DNA of 64,000 bases from the NCBI GenBank assembly GCA_964453525.1, contig CAYVOV010000017.1, positions 1 through 64,000 of the forward strand. The letters run 5' to 3'. This document shows positions 10,681 through 18,829 of this stretch, piece by piece. The first letter of the stretch is position 1, and each line of letters starts with the position of its first letter. The stretch is from CAYVOV01 sp964453525. GTDB taxonomy: Bacteria; Chloroflexota; Dehalococcoidia; Dehalococcoidales; UBA2162. A program made the position numbers and the translations under genes. The notes beneath the pieces were generated by a model. That model was not told the origin of the DNA. It was given only the letters and a program-made list of their open reading frames with translations, and ran no database searches.

Positions 10681-11136
10681 ATGGAGAAAAGCGAAGTGAA
10701 ATCGCCCTTTTCAAAGGTAATACAGGTGGGAGTAGTGGTCAGGGACGTGAAAAAAACGGTTGAACGTTTATCATCATTGGGAATTGGTCCGTTCCAAGAA
10801 ATGGTGTTACCTCCTGATAGAAAAGAGTGGTTTCGCGGCGAACCGATGTATGCCGACTTCAAAATATACGGGGCGATGATTGGTGATATACAGATCGAGC
10901 TTATTCAGCCTCTGAGCGGAAATTCTCCGCACATGGAGTTCCTTGAAACAAAAGGAGAGGGCATTCAGCATATTGCCTGCGCCGTCCCGGATGTCCAGGC
11001 AGCGGTAGATAAGCTTGCTGAAAAAGATGTCAGCATACTGATGAGAGCAAAGTTTCCTGGAGACAGGGGAGTAGCTTATATGGACCTCGGTGTCGGCAAT
11101 ATACTTGTCGAGCTTATCCAGAGACCGGCCGAATAA
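10681..11136 (+). CDS. VOC-family protein (methylmalonyl-CoA epimerase-like)
   Basis: A 151-residue protein with two beta-alpha-beta-beta-beta modules of the vicinal oxygen chelate fold. Expected metal ligands appear as Glu in IQIELIQP, His in GIQHIACAV and Glu in ILVELIQ, but the first-strand position, usually His in HVGIVV, is Gln15 (IQVGVVV). Methylmalonyl-CoA epimerases are the nearest family by layout, but the Gln makes that activity uncertain. The ATG is chosen over an in-frame GTG 15 bases upstream because AGGAG sits five bases before the ATG and the GTG lies before that site. It follows the ThDP gene after 89 bases. Confidence 0.8.
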   Translation: MEKSEVKSPFSKVIQVGVVVRDVKKTVERLSSLGIGPFQEMVLPPDRKEWFRGEPMYADFKIYGAMIGDIQIELIQPLSGNSPHMEFLETKGEGIQHIACAVPDVQAAVDKLAEKDVSILMRAKFPGDRGVAYMDLGVGNILVELIQRPAE

Positions 11137-11165
11137 GTGCAAATCATATAGGGGAAAGAATTATA

Positions 11166-11588
11166 ATGGGAATTATTCTGGCGATTATTGCCGCCTGCTG
11201 CTGGGCGTGGAGCGCCATATTTGCCCGGCTGGGTTTGAATACCGGTATCAGGGCTCCTACGGGCACCATGGTGTCGATAATTTCCAGTTTCCTGCTGGTC
11301 GGAATCCTGGCGCTTGCCCTGAGCTTTGATGATGTATTGCTGCTCACGCCGATGGCACTGCTCTGGTTCGGGCTTATCGGGGCGGTGAATTACATTATGG
11401 GCAGGCAGTTCAACTACGCGTCAATCAACCGCATCGGAGTGGTCCGGGCAAGCCCGCTTTTTTCCACGTCACCCCTTTTCGCCATGATACTGGCTGTCTC
11501 CTTCCTCGGTGAAAGCATCAATCCGGCTATAATAATCGGCACTCTCACCATCGTTACCGGAATCTACCTGGTGGTGAGCGCCCGGTGA
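11166..11588 (+). CDS. Half-size EamA transporter, first half
   Basis: A 140-residue membrane protein with one EamA repeat (about four to five helices): MGIILAIIAACCWAWSAIFA at the start and GESINPAIIIGTLTIVTGIY at the end, the usual closing motif of an EamA unit. Full-length relatives carry two such repeats. The next gene supplies the second repeat and overlaps this one by four bases, so the two probably form a heterodimer. The ribosome site is GGGGAAAG. Substrate unknown. Confidence 0.82.
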   Translation: MGIILAIIAACCWAWSAIFARLGLNTGIRAPTGTMVSIISSFLLVGILALALSFDDVLLLTPMALLWFGLIGAVNYIMGRQFNYASINRIGVVRASPLFSTSPLFAMILAVSFLGESINPAIIIGTLTIVTGIYLVVSAR

Positions 11589-12034
11589 ATAACAAAAAAG
11601 AGGCTATAGTCGGGATTGCTTTCGGCATCGGGGCAGGCCTGTGTTATGGAGTCAGTTCGGTACTGATAAAACGCGGAGTCGGCAGTATGGCGCCGCCGCT
11701 GGTAGGCGCGGCTGTTTCACTGCTTGCCGGTATGCTGGGACTCTCTGTCCTCGGGGCGCGCAGCATCAGGACTGACCTTGATAAAAAGAAGGGAATCGGC
11801 TTTATGCTGCTCGCCGGTATAACCGCCGCCTGTGGCGTAATCTCAATGTTCTACGCCCTCAGTATGGCGCCGGTAGTAGTTGTTGCTCCCTTGCAAAGTA
11901 TTAACCCGTTGTTCGCCCTGCTCTGGTCTTACCTGTTTCTCGGCCGGCTGGAAAGAATCACTCCCAGACTGGTGATAGGCAGCGTACTGGTGGTGACGGG
12001 AGTAATCCTGATTACCCTCGGCAGGGCAGGATAG
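11585..12034 (+). CDS. Half-size EamA transporter, second half
   Basis: A 149-residue membrane protein with a single EamA repeat, beginning at a GTG that overlaps the stop of the preceding half (GTGA). The family closing motif is seen as LFLGRLERITPRLVIGSVLVVTGVIL. A short charged segment (RTDLDKKKG) separates early helices. It differs from the first half in sequence, so this looks like a fixed two-gene transporter rather than a recent duplication or frameshift. Translational coupling through the overlap is likely. Substrate unknown. Confidence 0.82.
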   Translation: MNNKKEAIVGIAFGIGAGLCYGVSSVLIKRGVGSMAPPLVGAAVSLLAGMLGLSVLGARSIRTDLDKKKGIGFMLLAGITAACGVISMFYALSMAPVVVVAPLQSINPLFALLWSYLFLGRLERITPRLVIGSVLVVTGVILITLGRAG

Positions 12035-12081
12035 TTTCCACTTAACCATTGCAAATATGATGCACTGCCGGTAGTAATCTG

Positions 12082-12111
12082 TTGCTGTAAATATCTTGAT
12101 AATGCTACAAT
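12082..12111 (+). promoter_or_regulatory. Possible promoter of the dehydrogenase-lip operon
   Basis: TTGCTG, an 18-base spacer and TACAAT lie about 50 bases before the E1alpha start, in the only intergenic gap ahead of the operon. The -10 box matches five of six consensus positions; the -35 box is weaker. Read by eye only. Confidence 0.3.
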
Positions 12112-12158
12112 CGGTGTAATATCAAAGTCATCAAGCTAATAGAACAGGAGGGAATGCT

Positions 12159-13118
12159 GTGGCAATAGGAAAGAAGAAGCTTATTGAGATGTACAGGACG
12201 ATGGTGCGGATTAGGACGTTCGAGGAGAGGGTGGCGAAGGAGTTCGGGATGGGTAAAATCCCGGGTATTATCCACCTCTACCTGGGTGAGGAGGCGATAG
12301 CCACCGGCACCTGCGCTCATCTCAGGCCAAACGATTACATTGTCAGTACTCACCGCGGGCACGGCCACCTTATCGCCAAAGGCGGGAAAACGGACCTGAT
12401 GATGGCTGAAATCTTCGGTAAGAAGACAGGTTACTGCAAGGGAAAGGGAGGCTCGATGCACATTGCCGATGCCGACCTGGGAATGCTGGGGGCTAACGGC
12501 ATCGTCGGTGCCTGCATCCCGATTGCCACCGGAGCAGCCCTTGCCGCCCGGATAAAGGGCACTGACCAGGTCTCGGTCTGCTTCTTCGGTGATGGCGCCA
12601 CCAACACTTCCCGGTTCCACGAAGCAATAAACCTAGGCTCGGCCGATAAGCTGCCGGTGGTCTATATTATCGAAAACAATCTGTGGGCGGTCTCCACCCG
12701 CACCAGCGACGTTGTGAATATACCCGACTTCACCTGCCGGGCAGTTGCCTATGGCATTCCCGGGATGGCCGTGGACGGTAACGATGTAATAGCCGTCTAT
12801 GAAGCGGTTGGAGAGGCTGTTAACCGGGCAAGGAAAGGCGAAGGTCCCAGTCTGCTCGACTGCAAGACCTACCGCTGGAGCGGCCATATGATAGGTGACC
12901 CCCAGACCTACAAGCCGAAAGAAGAAGTTGAGGAGTGGATGGAGAGAGACCCTGTCCCCATATATGAGAAATACCTGGTTGAAAATAAAGCAATGACTCA
13001 GGATGAAATGGAGGCAGTAAAAGCCGAAATGCTTGAAGAAATAGATAAGGCGGTGAAGTTTGCCGAGGAAAGCCCCGACCCTTCACCGGAAGAAGTACTT
13101 GAGGATGTTTTTGCATAG
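12159..13118 (+). CDS. 2-oxoacid dehydrogenase E1 alpha (pyruvate/acetoin type)
   Basis: A 319-residue E1 alpha subunit that, with the next gene, forms the ThDP-dependent decarboxylase of a 2-oxoacid dehydrogenase complex. The ThDP/Mg motif is GDGATNTSRFHEAIN through IENN. The phosphorylation-loop region has STHRGHGH, and KGKGGSMHIAD is typical of pyruvate/acetoin E1 alpha. The start is a GTG six bases after AGGAGGG. An ATG at 12154 is out of frame. It is the first gene of an operon with E1beta, E2, E3, lipB and lipA. Pyruvate and acetoin enzymes cannot be told apart from this subunit alone; no acetoin-specific gene is nearby. Confidence 0.93.
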   Translation: MAIGKKKLIEMYRTMVRIRTFEERVAKEFGMGKIPGIIHLYLGEEAIATGTCAHLRPNDYIVSTHRGHGHLIAKGGKTDLMMAEIFGKKTGYCKGKGGSMHIADADLGMLGANGIVGACIPIATGAALAARIKGTDQVSVCFFGDGATNTSRFHEAINLGSADKLPVVYIIENNLWAVSTRTSDVVNIPDFTCRAVAYGIPGMAVDGNDVIAVYEAVGEAVNRARKGEGPSLLDCKTYRWSGHMIGDPQTYKPKEEVEEWMERDPVPIYEKYLVENKAMTQDEMEAVKAEMLEEIDKAVKFAEESPDPSPEEVLEDVFA

Positions 13119-13124
13119 GAGGCA

Positions 13125-14093
13125 ATGATGAAAAAGGTATCATTTCTGCAGGCACAGCAAGAAGCAATTAACGAGGAAATGGACAGAGACCCAACAGTAT
13201 TCGTCCTCGGTGAAAACATCCGGTCGATGTCAACCACCGGACTGTGGAAGGGACTGCTCGACAAGTACGGGTGGGAAAGAGTCAGGGACACGGCAATATC
13301 GGAGCAGGCGATACTAGGCGGAGCGATAGGCGCCGCCGCAGCCGGGATGAGGCCAATCGCCAGCCTGATGTTTGTCGACTTCATGGGCATCTGTGGTGAT
13401 GAGCTTATAAATCAGCTCCAGATGACCTACATGTTCGGTGGGAAGATAAAGCTGCCGCTGACCATTGTCGCCGGCTGCGGAGCCGGTCGGTCTGTTGCCG
13501 CCCAGCATTCAAAGAGCCTCTTCGGCTGGTTGATGGCGGCTAAAGGACTTAAGATAGCCATACCATCCACACCGTATGACGCCAAGGGCTTGCTGAAAGC
13601 GGCAATCAGGGACGATAACCCGGTGGCTTATTTCACCCATAAACTTTCTGCTGACCAGACGGAGGAGATTCCGGATGACAACTATACCGTGCCCCTGGGA
13701 AAGGCAGACATTAAGAGGGAAGGCAGCGATGTCACAATCGTTTCAATAGCCTATTCGGTCACCCGCTCTCTCAATGCCGCCGAAAAGCTCCAGGAACAGG
13801 GTATCAGCGCCGAGGTTATCGACCTCCGCACCCTGGTGCCTCTCGATAAGGAAACTATCATAAATTCGGTCAGTAAGACGGGGAGGATTGTGATTACCAC
13901 CGAGGAGCCGGCGACAGGCAGCGCCGCCGCAGAAATAGCCGCCACAGTTGCCGACGACGCGTTCGACTACCTGGATGCCCCGGTAAAGAGGGTCTGCGCT
14001 CCCGATACGCCAATCCCTTTCAGCGCCGTCCTGGAGAAAGTCTGGATACCTGACGAAGAAGATATAATTAAGGCAGTAAAGGAATTGATCTAG
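13125..14093 (+). CDS. 2-oxoacid dehydrogenase E1 beta (pyruvate/acetoin type)
   Basis: A 322-residue E1 beta subunit, the normal length. It begins six bases after the E1 alpha stop at ATGATG with AGGAGG upstream. Recognised blocks are LGENI near residue 25, the DTAISEQAILGGAIGAAAAG segment that contacts ThDP, and the C-terminal transketolase domain (EVIDLRTLVPLDKETI, then TTEEPATGS). It pairs with E1 alpha as a heterotetramer. The E2 gene normally follows directly; here a 102-bp palindromic repeat separates them. Confidence 0.93.
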   Translation: MMKKVSFLQAQQEAINEEMDRDPTVFVLGENIRSMSTTGLWKGLLDKYGWERVRDTAISEQAILGGAIGAAAAGMRPIASLMFVDFMGICGDELINQLQMTYMFGGKIKLPLTIVAGCGAGRSVAAQHSKSLFGWLMAAKGLKIAIPSTPYDAKGLLKAAIRDDNPVAYFTHKLSADQTEEIPDDNYTVPLGKADIKREGSDVTIVSIAYSVTRSLNAAEKLQEQGISAEVIDLRTLVPLDKETIINSVSKTGRIVITTEEPATGSAAAEIAATVADDAFDYLDAPVKRVCAPDTPIPFSAVLEKVWIPDEEDIIKAVKELI

Positions 14094-14104
14094 CTTTTCT
14101 TCTA

Positions 14105-14206
14105 TGTCATTGCGAGGAGTCCCGATGAAATCTGGACGACGTGGCAATCTCCTAGTTCGAACCTGGTGATTGCTTCGCCCCGATAGAATCGTGGCTCGCA
14201 ATGACA
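14105..14206. repeat. 102-bp MITE-like palindromic repeat, copy 1
   Basis: The element has perfect 12-bp terminal inverted repeats, TGTCATTGCGAG and CTCGCAATGACA. A second copy of the same length with about 90% visible identity is at 28931-29032. It lies between the E1 beta and E2 genes of the dehydrogenase operon. No transposase is encoded. The related repeat family is familiar from intergenic regions of many environmental bacterial genomes, so it is probably mobilised in trans or acts as a REP-like element. Confidence 0.85.
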
Positions 14207-14256
14207 ATGCAATCGAAATAGAACAGCACCTTTTTGGAAACTCTGGAGGTAAAAGA

Positions 14257-15498
14257 ATGGCGGTTCCCATAATAGTAGCCAAAATAGGGTGGGGTACAGA
14301 ACCGGTTACGCTTGTCGAATGGAAGGCAGATGAAGGCGACCGTGTAGAAAAAAACAGCACGATACTGGTAACGACAACCGAGAAAATCGAGTCCGATATC
14401 GATGCCGAAGCCTCCGGCTACCTGCACATTATTACCCCGGAAGGAGTCGACGCGGAGATAGGTACGGTTGTCGGTCTCATCGCCGAAACAAAAGAGGAAC
14501 TTGAGGCGGTCCAGAAAGAGACCCCGCCTGAATTTCTCACCCCTGTTGCCGTACCTGAAGAAGCCCCTCCCCCACAGCAGGCGCCAGCACCACCGGTTAC
14601 CAGGGCAGCGGAAGGTGAGCGGATTAAGATATCCCCGGTAGCCCGCAAGATGGCTGAGGAGCACATGATTGACATTGTGGCGGTCAAGGGCACTGGCCCG
14701 GGAGGCAGGATTGTCAGGGAGGACATCGAAAAGGCAATCGAGTCGAAGGGAGCCGCTGTGACACCTGCTGTAGTTACCGGAGGAAAGAGAGTCAGGTCCA
14801 CCATCCCGCTTAAGGGAATGAGAGCGGCAATAGCTGCCAATATGTACCGCAGCCTGTCCACCTCGGCACAGCTTACCCTTATGGGCGAAATAGATATGAC
14901 AGAAGCGGTGAAACTGAGGGAGACGCTGAAAGCTCAGGCGGATGAAATCAGAGTAAGCGTCACCTATACGGACATCTTCGTTTATATCGTTGCCAGGGCG
15001 CTGAGTGAACATCCCATTATCAATTCCAGCCTTGAAGATAACGAAATCAAGCTCTGGGAGGACGTTAATATCGGAGTTGCCGTTGCTCTTGAAGATGGGC
15101 TTATCGTCCCGGTGATAAAAAACGCCGATAAAAAATCAATCGTGGAGATTAGCCGCACCGCAAAGACCCTGGCTGAGAAAGCCAGAGAAGGCAAACTCGT
15201 CCCGGATGACGTGACCGGCGGTACCTTCACCATCACCAACCTTGGTGCACTCGGCGGAGGCTATCGTTTTGAGACGGTGATTATAAACGGCCACGAGTCA
15301 GCCATTCTGGGAACAGGAGGCATCAGCGACAGGGTGGTGGCGAGGGATGGGCAAATCGTTATCAGACCGATAATGACCTACTATTTCACCTATGACCACC
15401 GGATAATCAACGGCGCCGTGGCAGCCGAGTTTATGGCGAGCATCACCAGACTACTTGAAAATCCATACTTGCTGCCCGACTGGAAAAGCGTTACCTAA
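14257..15498 (+). CDS. 2-oxoacid dehydrogenase E2 (dihydrolipoamide acyltransferase)
   Basis: A 413-residue E2: an N-terminal lipoyl domain with the lipoylated Lys43 in TTTEKIESD, a Pro/Ala-rich linker (residues about 100-118), a peripheral subunit-binding domain (ISPVARKMAEEHMID to GPGGRIVREDIE), and the catalytic acyltransferase core. The core motif reads TYDHRIINGAVAAEF, so catalytic His381 is kept but the usual Asp of HRxxDG is Asn385. The ATG is chosen because GGAGG lies seven bases upstream; the frame continues 29 codons further upstream, but those run through the palindromic repeat. It overlaps the E3 start by one base. Confidence 0.92.
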   Translation: MAVPIIVAKIGWGTEPVTLVEWKADEGDRVEKNSTILVTTTEKIESDIDAEASGYLHIITPEGVDAEIGTVVGLIAETKEELEAVQKETPPEFLTPVAVPEEAPPPQQAPAPPVTRAAEGERIKISPVARKMAEEHMIDIVAVKGTGPGGRIVREDIEKAIESKGAAVTPAVVTGGKRVRSTIPLKGMRAAIAANMYRSLSTSAQLTLMGEIDMTEAVKLRETLKAQADEIRVSVTYTDIFVYIVARALSEHPIINSSLEDNEIKLWEDVNIGVAVALEDGLIVPVIKNADKKSIVEISRTAKTLAEKAREGKLVPDDVTGGTFTITNLGALGGGYRFETVIINGHESAILGTGGISDRVVARDGQIVIRPIMTYYFTYDHRIINGAVAAEFMASITRLLENPYLLPDWKSVT

Positions 15499-16910
15499 TG
15501 AATGAAAGAGACACTGTGGTAATCGGCGGCGGCCCGGCCGGTTACGTAGCAGCGCTCAGGGCTTCACAGCTAGGGGTGAAAGTATCCCTTATCGAAGAGA
15601 ACAAGCTTGGCGGTGTCTGTCTTAATTCAGGCTGTATCCCCACCAAGTTTCTGCTGCACGCCGTCAACCTCCAGCGGTCAATCGGTACTGCCGGGGAGTA
15701 CGGCATAGAAGTAACCGGAGCCGCCATTGGTCTCACCAGGCTGCAGGAAGGAAAGAACAGACTGGTATCGAGCCTGGTGTCCGGAGTCCGGCAGCTTCTG
15801 GCAGCCGGGAAAATAGAGGTTATCAACGGCAGAGCAAAGCTCGGCTCATCCAGCCAGGTGGATATCACTACAGGCGACGGAGAAAAGCAGTCAGTCCGGG
15901 CAGCGAAAATTATCATCGCCACCGGTGGCAAAGCCGTCGGTCTGCCTGTCCCCGGGGCCGATAACCCGGAAGTAATCAATTACGAGGGGCTGCTCAGCCT
16001 GGACCGCGTCCCGGAGAGCATGGTGATAATCGGGGGCGGCGTAATCGGGGTGGAGATGGCTACGGTTTATAACCGGCTTGGCTGCCGAGTAAGCATCGTG
16101 GAGATGATGCCGCGGATACTGCCAACAGTTGATGCGGAGATTGTCTCGGTCGTGGACAGCGCCCTCAGGAAAGACGGAGTTAATATTTACTGCGGGGCCG
16201 GGGTGGAAAAAATTGAGGACGCCGCTGAGGGCAAACAGGTCTCTTTCTCCATTGGCGGAGAAGTTAATAAACTGGGGGCAAAAATTGTTGCCGTTACCAC
16301 CGGACAGAAGCCTAACATAGAAAGTGTGGGACTTGATGAATGCGGCGTAGCCGCCAATGAGAAAGGAATAAAAGTAAATGAAAGGATGGAGACTAGCGTC
16401 ACCGGCATCTACGCTGCCGGTGACATCACAGGAGGCATGATGCTGGCTCACGTCGCTTTTGCCGAGGGCAAAACAGCCGCTGAGAACGCCACCGGCGGAG
16501 AGGCGATAATGGACTACCAGGCGGTGCCCCAATGCATTTTCACCTCGCCGGAAATCGCCGGCGTCGGTCTCAGCGAAGAGGAAGCGGTGGCGCAGGGGTA
16601 TGAAGTAGAGATAGGCAGGTTTCCATTTTCCGCCAGCGGTATGGCGGCAATTCTCGGTGAAACAGGCGGCATGGTAAAAATAATCACTGAGAAAAAGTAC
16701 AGCCGGATTCTGGGTGTCCACATCGCCGGCCCTTCGGCGTCAAATCTCATTGCCGAGGCTGCCCTGGCAATAAAAATGGAGCTTACTCCGCAGGAGATAA
16801 TCGAGACAATACACTCCCACCCCTCCCTCTCCGAAGCATTCTGGGAAGCCGCCCTGGATATCTCCGGTGAATCAATACACTTCCCCTCACGGAAAAAGAC
16901 AAAACCCTGA
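15498..16910 (+). CDS. lpdA: Dihydrolipoamide dehydrogenase (E3)
   Basis: A 470-residue flavoprotein disulfide reductase that reoxidises dihydrolipoamide on E2 using NAD+. Visible are the FAD dinucleotide fold VVIGGGPAGYVAA, the redox-active pair in GGVCLNSGCIPTK, the NAD-binding fold VIIGGGVIGVEMA, the second FAD motif GIYAAGDITGG, and the C-terminal dimer motif HSHPSLSEAFWEAA with the active-site His. The start ATG overlaps the E2 stop by one base (TAATG), implying translational coupling. Normal length and no altered key residue. Confidence 0.95.
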   Translation: MNERDTVVIGGGPAGYVAALRASQLGVKVSLIEENKLGGVCLNSGCIPTKFLLHAVNLQRSIGTAGEYGIEVTGAAIGLTRLQEGKNRLVSSLVSGVRQLLAAGKIEVINGRAKLGSSSQVDITTGDGEKQSVRAAKIIIATGGKAVGLPVPGADNPEVINYEGLLSLDRVPESMVIIGGGVIGVEMATVYNRLGCRVSIVEMMPRILPTVDAEIVSVVDSALRKDGVNIYCGAGVEKIEDAAEGKQVSFSIGGEVNKLGAKIVAVTTGQKPNIESVGLDECGVAANEKGIKVNERMETSVTGIYAAGDITGGMMLAHVAFAEGKTAAENATGGEAIMDYQAVPQCIFTSPEIAGVGLSEEEAVAQGYEVEIGRFPFSASGMAAILGETGGMVKIITEKKYSRILGVHIAGPSASNLIAEAALAIKMELTPQEIIETIHSHPSLSEAFWEAALDISGESIHFPSRKKTKP

Positions 16911-16939
16911 ATATCCGATAGCATTAATTGCAAAAAGAA

Positions 16940-17620
16940 ATGGCATTCATTGTTCACAACACCGGACTTACCGAATACAGTGATGCCTTACGCCTGCAAA
17001 GCGATATCCGTAACCGGGTTATTGAAGGCAGGGCGGAGGACACGCTTCTTCTCCTCGAACACCCTCCGACAATCACCATCGGCAAGTCCGGCAGTCTGGA
17101 GAATGTCCTTGTTTCCGATGACCAGCTGGCAGAACGGGATATATCGCTATTTTTCATCGACCGCGGCGGCGATGTGACCTATCACGGTCCGGGGCAGCTT
17201 GTGGCTTACCCGGTAATTAACCTTAAAAAGCGTGGCGTGAATGCCCACCAGTACGTTCATGACCTGGAGGAAGTGGTAATAAGGACGCTGAGCGATTTCT
17301 CAATTGAGAGCTACCGCGATGAGGCCCACGCCGGAATCTGGGTGGAGAATCGTGAAATTGGCGCCATCGGCATCAATCTCAGAAGATGGGTCACCACCCA
17401 CGGAATAGCCCTTAATGTGAATATTGACCTAAGTCCTTTCTCACTTATAAATCCCTGCGGCTTCACCGATAGAAAAGCCACCTCGATAGCGGAGATACTG
17501 GGCCGGGACATTTCAATGGCTGAGGTGATAGAGAAATTCCTGGCTCATTTTTCAGAGGTGTTAGAAATGCAACTGAAGCCAGTGGAAAATCAACTACCAG
17601 CCGGAGGTGCCGGTGAATAA
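16940..17620 (+). CDS. lipB: Lipoyl(octanoyl) transferase LipB, altered active-site Lys
   Basis: A 226-residue LipB, which moves octanoyl groups from acyl carrier protein to the lipoyl domain, here presumably E2. Motifs are RGGDVTYHGPGQLVAYPV (residues 75-92), LEHPPTITIGKSG, and PCGFTDRKATSI with catalytic Cys173. The usual catalytic Lys of the K-(I/V)-A-A-I-G motif is Glu139 in NREIGAIGIN. The ATG is preferred to an in-frame TTG 12 bases upstream; neither has a strong ribosome site. It sits 29 bases after E3 and overlaps lipA by eight bases, linking lipoate supply to the dehydrogenase complex. Confidence 0.9.
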   Translation: MAFIVHNTGLTEYSDALRLQSDIRNRVIEGRAEDTLLLLEHPPTITIGKSGSLENVLVSDDQLAERDISLFFIDRGGDVTYHGPGQLVAYPVINLKKRGVNAHQYVHDLEEVVIRTLSDFSIESYRDEAHAGIWVENREIGAIGINLRRWVTTHGIALNVNIDLSPFSLINPCGFTDRKATSIAEILGRDISMAEVIEKFLAHFSEVLEMQLKPVENQLPAGGAGE

Positions 17621-18494
17621 AAGGCTTCCTCCCTGGTTCAAACAGCTGCCCGCAGACACGGCGGCCGTATCGACCGTGAAAAACCTACTCGACGGACTCA
17701 GCCTGCATACTATCTGTGAAAGCGCCCTCTGCCCTAACGCCGGAGAATGCCTGGCCCACAAAACGGCAACATTCCTGATTCTGGGCGATACCTGCACCCG
17801 CCACTGCACTTTCTGCGCGGTGAAGAAGAGTATTCCCACTCCAATCGATGAAACCGAGCCCCGGCACCTGCTGGAGGCAGCCCGGAAGCTGGGACTGACA
17901 TACATCGTGATAACCTCCGTTACCAGGGATGACCTCCCTGGCGGAGGCGCTTCCCACTTTGCCAGAGTAATCAGCCTGCTCAGAGAAAAAATCGAAAATG
18001 TAACTATAGAAATCCTCATTCCCGACTTCCTAGGCTCCATTGAGGCGATTAAAACAGTCGTTGAAGCCGGACCGCAGGTTATTAATCACAACGTTGAGAC
18101 GGTACCCCGCCTCTACCCGGAGGTAAGACCTCAGGCGGACTACAGTCGCTCCGTGCAGCTTCTCGCCGCGGTGAAGGAACTGAGCCCCGGTACCGTCACC
18201 AAGTCAGGATTGATGGTGGGACTGGGGGAAACAGAAGACGAAGTAATCGAGGTGATGAGCGACCTCCAGGAAGCTGAATGTGACCTGCTGACAATCGGGC
18301 AGTATTTGCAGCCCACTCCCCATCACCACCCGGTGGTCAGCTACATTCCGCCGGAAGAGTTCCGTGAATACTCCACCATTGCCAAGAAGATGGGCTTTAT
18401 TGATGTCGCCTCTGCACCTCTGGTAAGAAGCTCCTTCAAAGCAGCCGAATTATATGCTGGAGTAACATCACTCAAAAATGGCGGCGCTGCATAA
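17613..18494 (+). CDS. lipA: Lipoyl synthase LipA
   Basis: A 293-residue radical SAM enzyme that inserts two sulfurs into protein-bound octanoyl groups. The auxiliary cluster ligands are Cys35, Cys40 and Cys46 (CESALCPNAGEC), and the radical SAM cluster ligands are Cys61, Cys65 and Cys68 (CTRHCTFC). The C-terminal RSS motif is seen in VRSSFKAAE. The start is the GTG at 17613, five bases after GGAGG; an earlier GTG at 17607 overlaps that site. It ends the operon, and a 335-base gap separates it from the convergent lhr gene. Confidence 0.95.
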   Translation: MNKRLPPWFKQLPADTAAVSTVKNLLDGLSLHTICESALCPNAGECLAHKTATFLILGDTCTRHCTFCAVKKSIPTPIDETEPRHLLEAARKLGLTYIVITSVTRDDLPGGGASHFARVISLLREKIENVTIEILIPDFLGSIEAIKTVVEAGPQVINHNVETVPRLYPEVRPQADYSRSVQLLAAVKELSPGTVTKSGLMVGLGETEDEVIEVMSDLQEAECDLLTIGQYLQPTPHHHPVVSYIPPEEFREYSTIAKKMGFIDVASAPLVRSSFKAAELYAGVTSLKNGGAA

Positions 18495-18682
18495 CCGACT
18501 GTAAGAAGAATTTTATTCATACTTTATTAATGTTGCCCGGTCAGTATGCTCTTAGAAGCGGTGAATCAATATTCCGATGCCATACCATCTATTTCTACTG
18601 TCAATAGCTAAATAACGAACCTTTTACTTAATCATGGTTGCACAGGCAACAATGAATATCAATATTTCTTTTGCCGTTGTGG

Positions 18683-18770
18683 TTTCCTTCGGCTTCGCTC
18701 AGGACAGGCTAACGGCTCACCATGAGCGGCACACATTCCCACTCACCCTGAGCTTGTCGAAGGGTCTCCA
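18683..18770. repeat. Intergenic palindromic repeat
   Basis: This lies in the gap between convergent lipA and lhr (18495-18829), which holds no gene. It contains GGCTTCGCTCAGGACAGG, a GCTCA-CCA-TGAGC dyad, and CACCCTGAGCTTGTCGAAGG, a core I recognise from dispersed intergenic repeats in many environmental bacterial genomes. Only one copy is seen in the window, so the boundaries are approximate. No terminator with a clear U-tract is visible in the rest of the gap. Confidence 0.45.
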
Positions 18771-18829
18771 ACTAAAATTGAGAAGAACCATAACGAAAAT
18801 ACAGGGATAATTGAACATTTCACAAATCG

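Noticed and set aside
14170..14256. Longer N-terminus for the E2 protein
   Set aside because: The extra 29 codons run through the palindromic repeat and do not match the lipoyl domain start; the ATG at 14257 has a good ribosome site.
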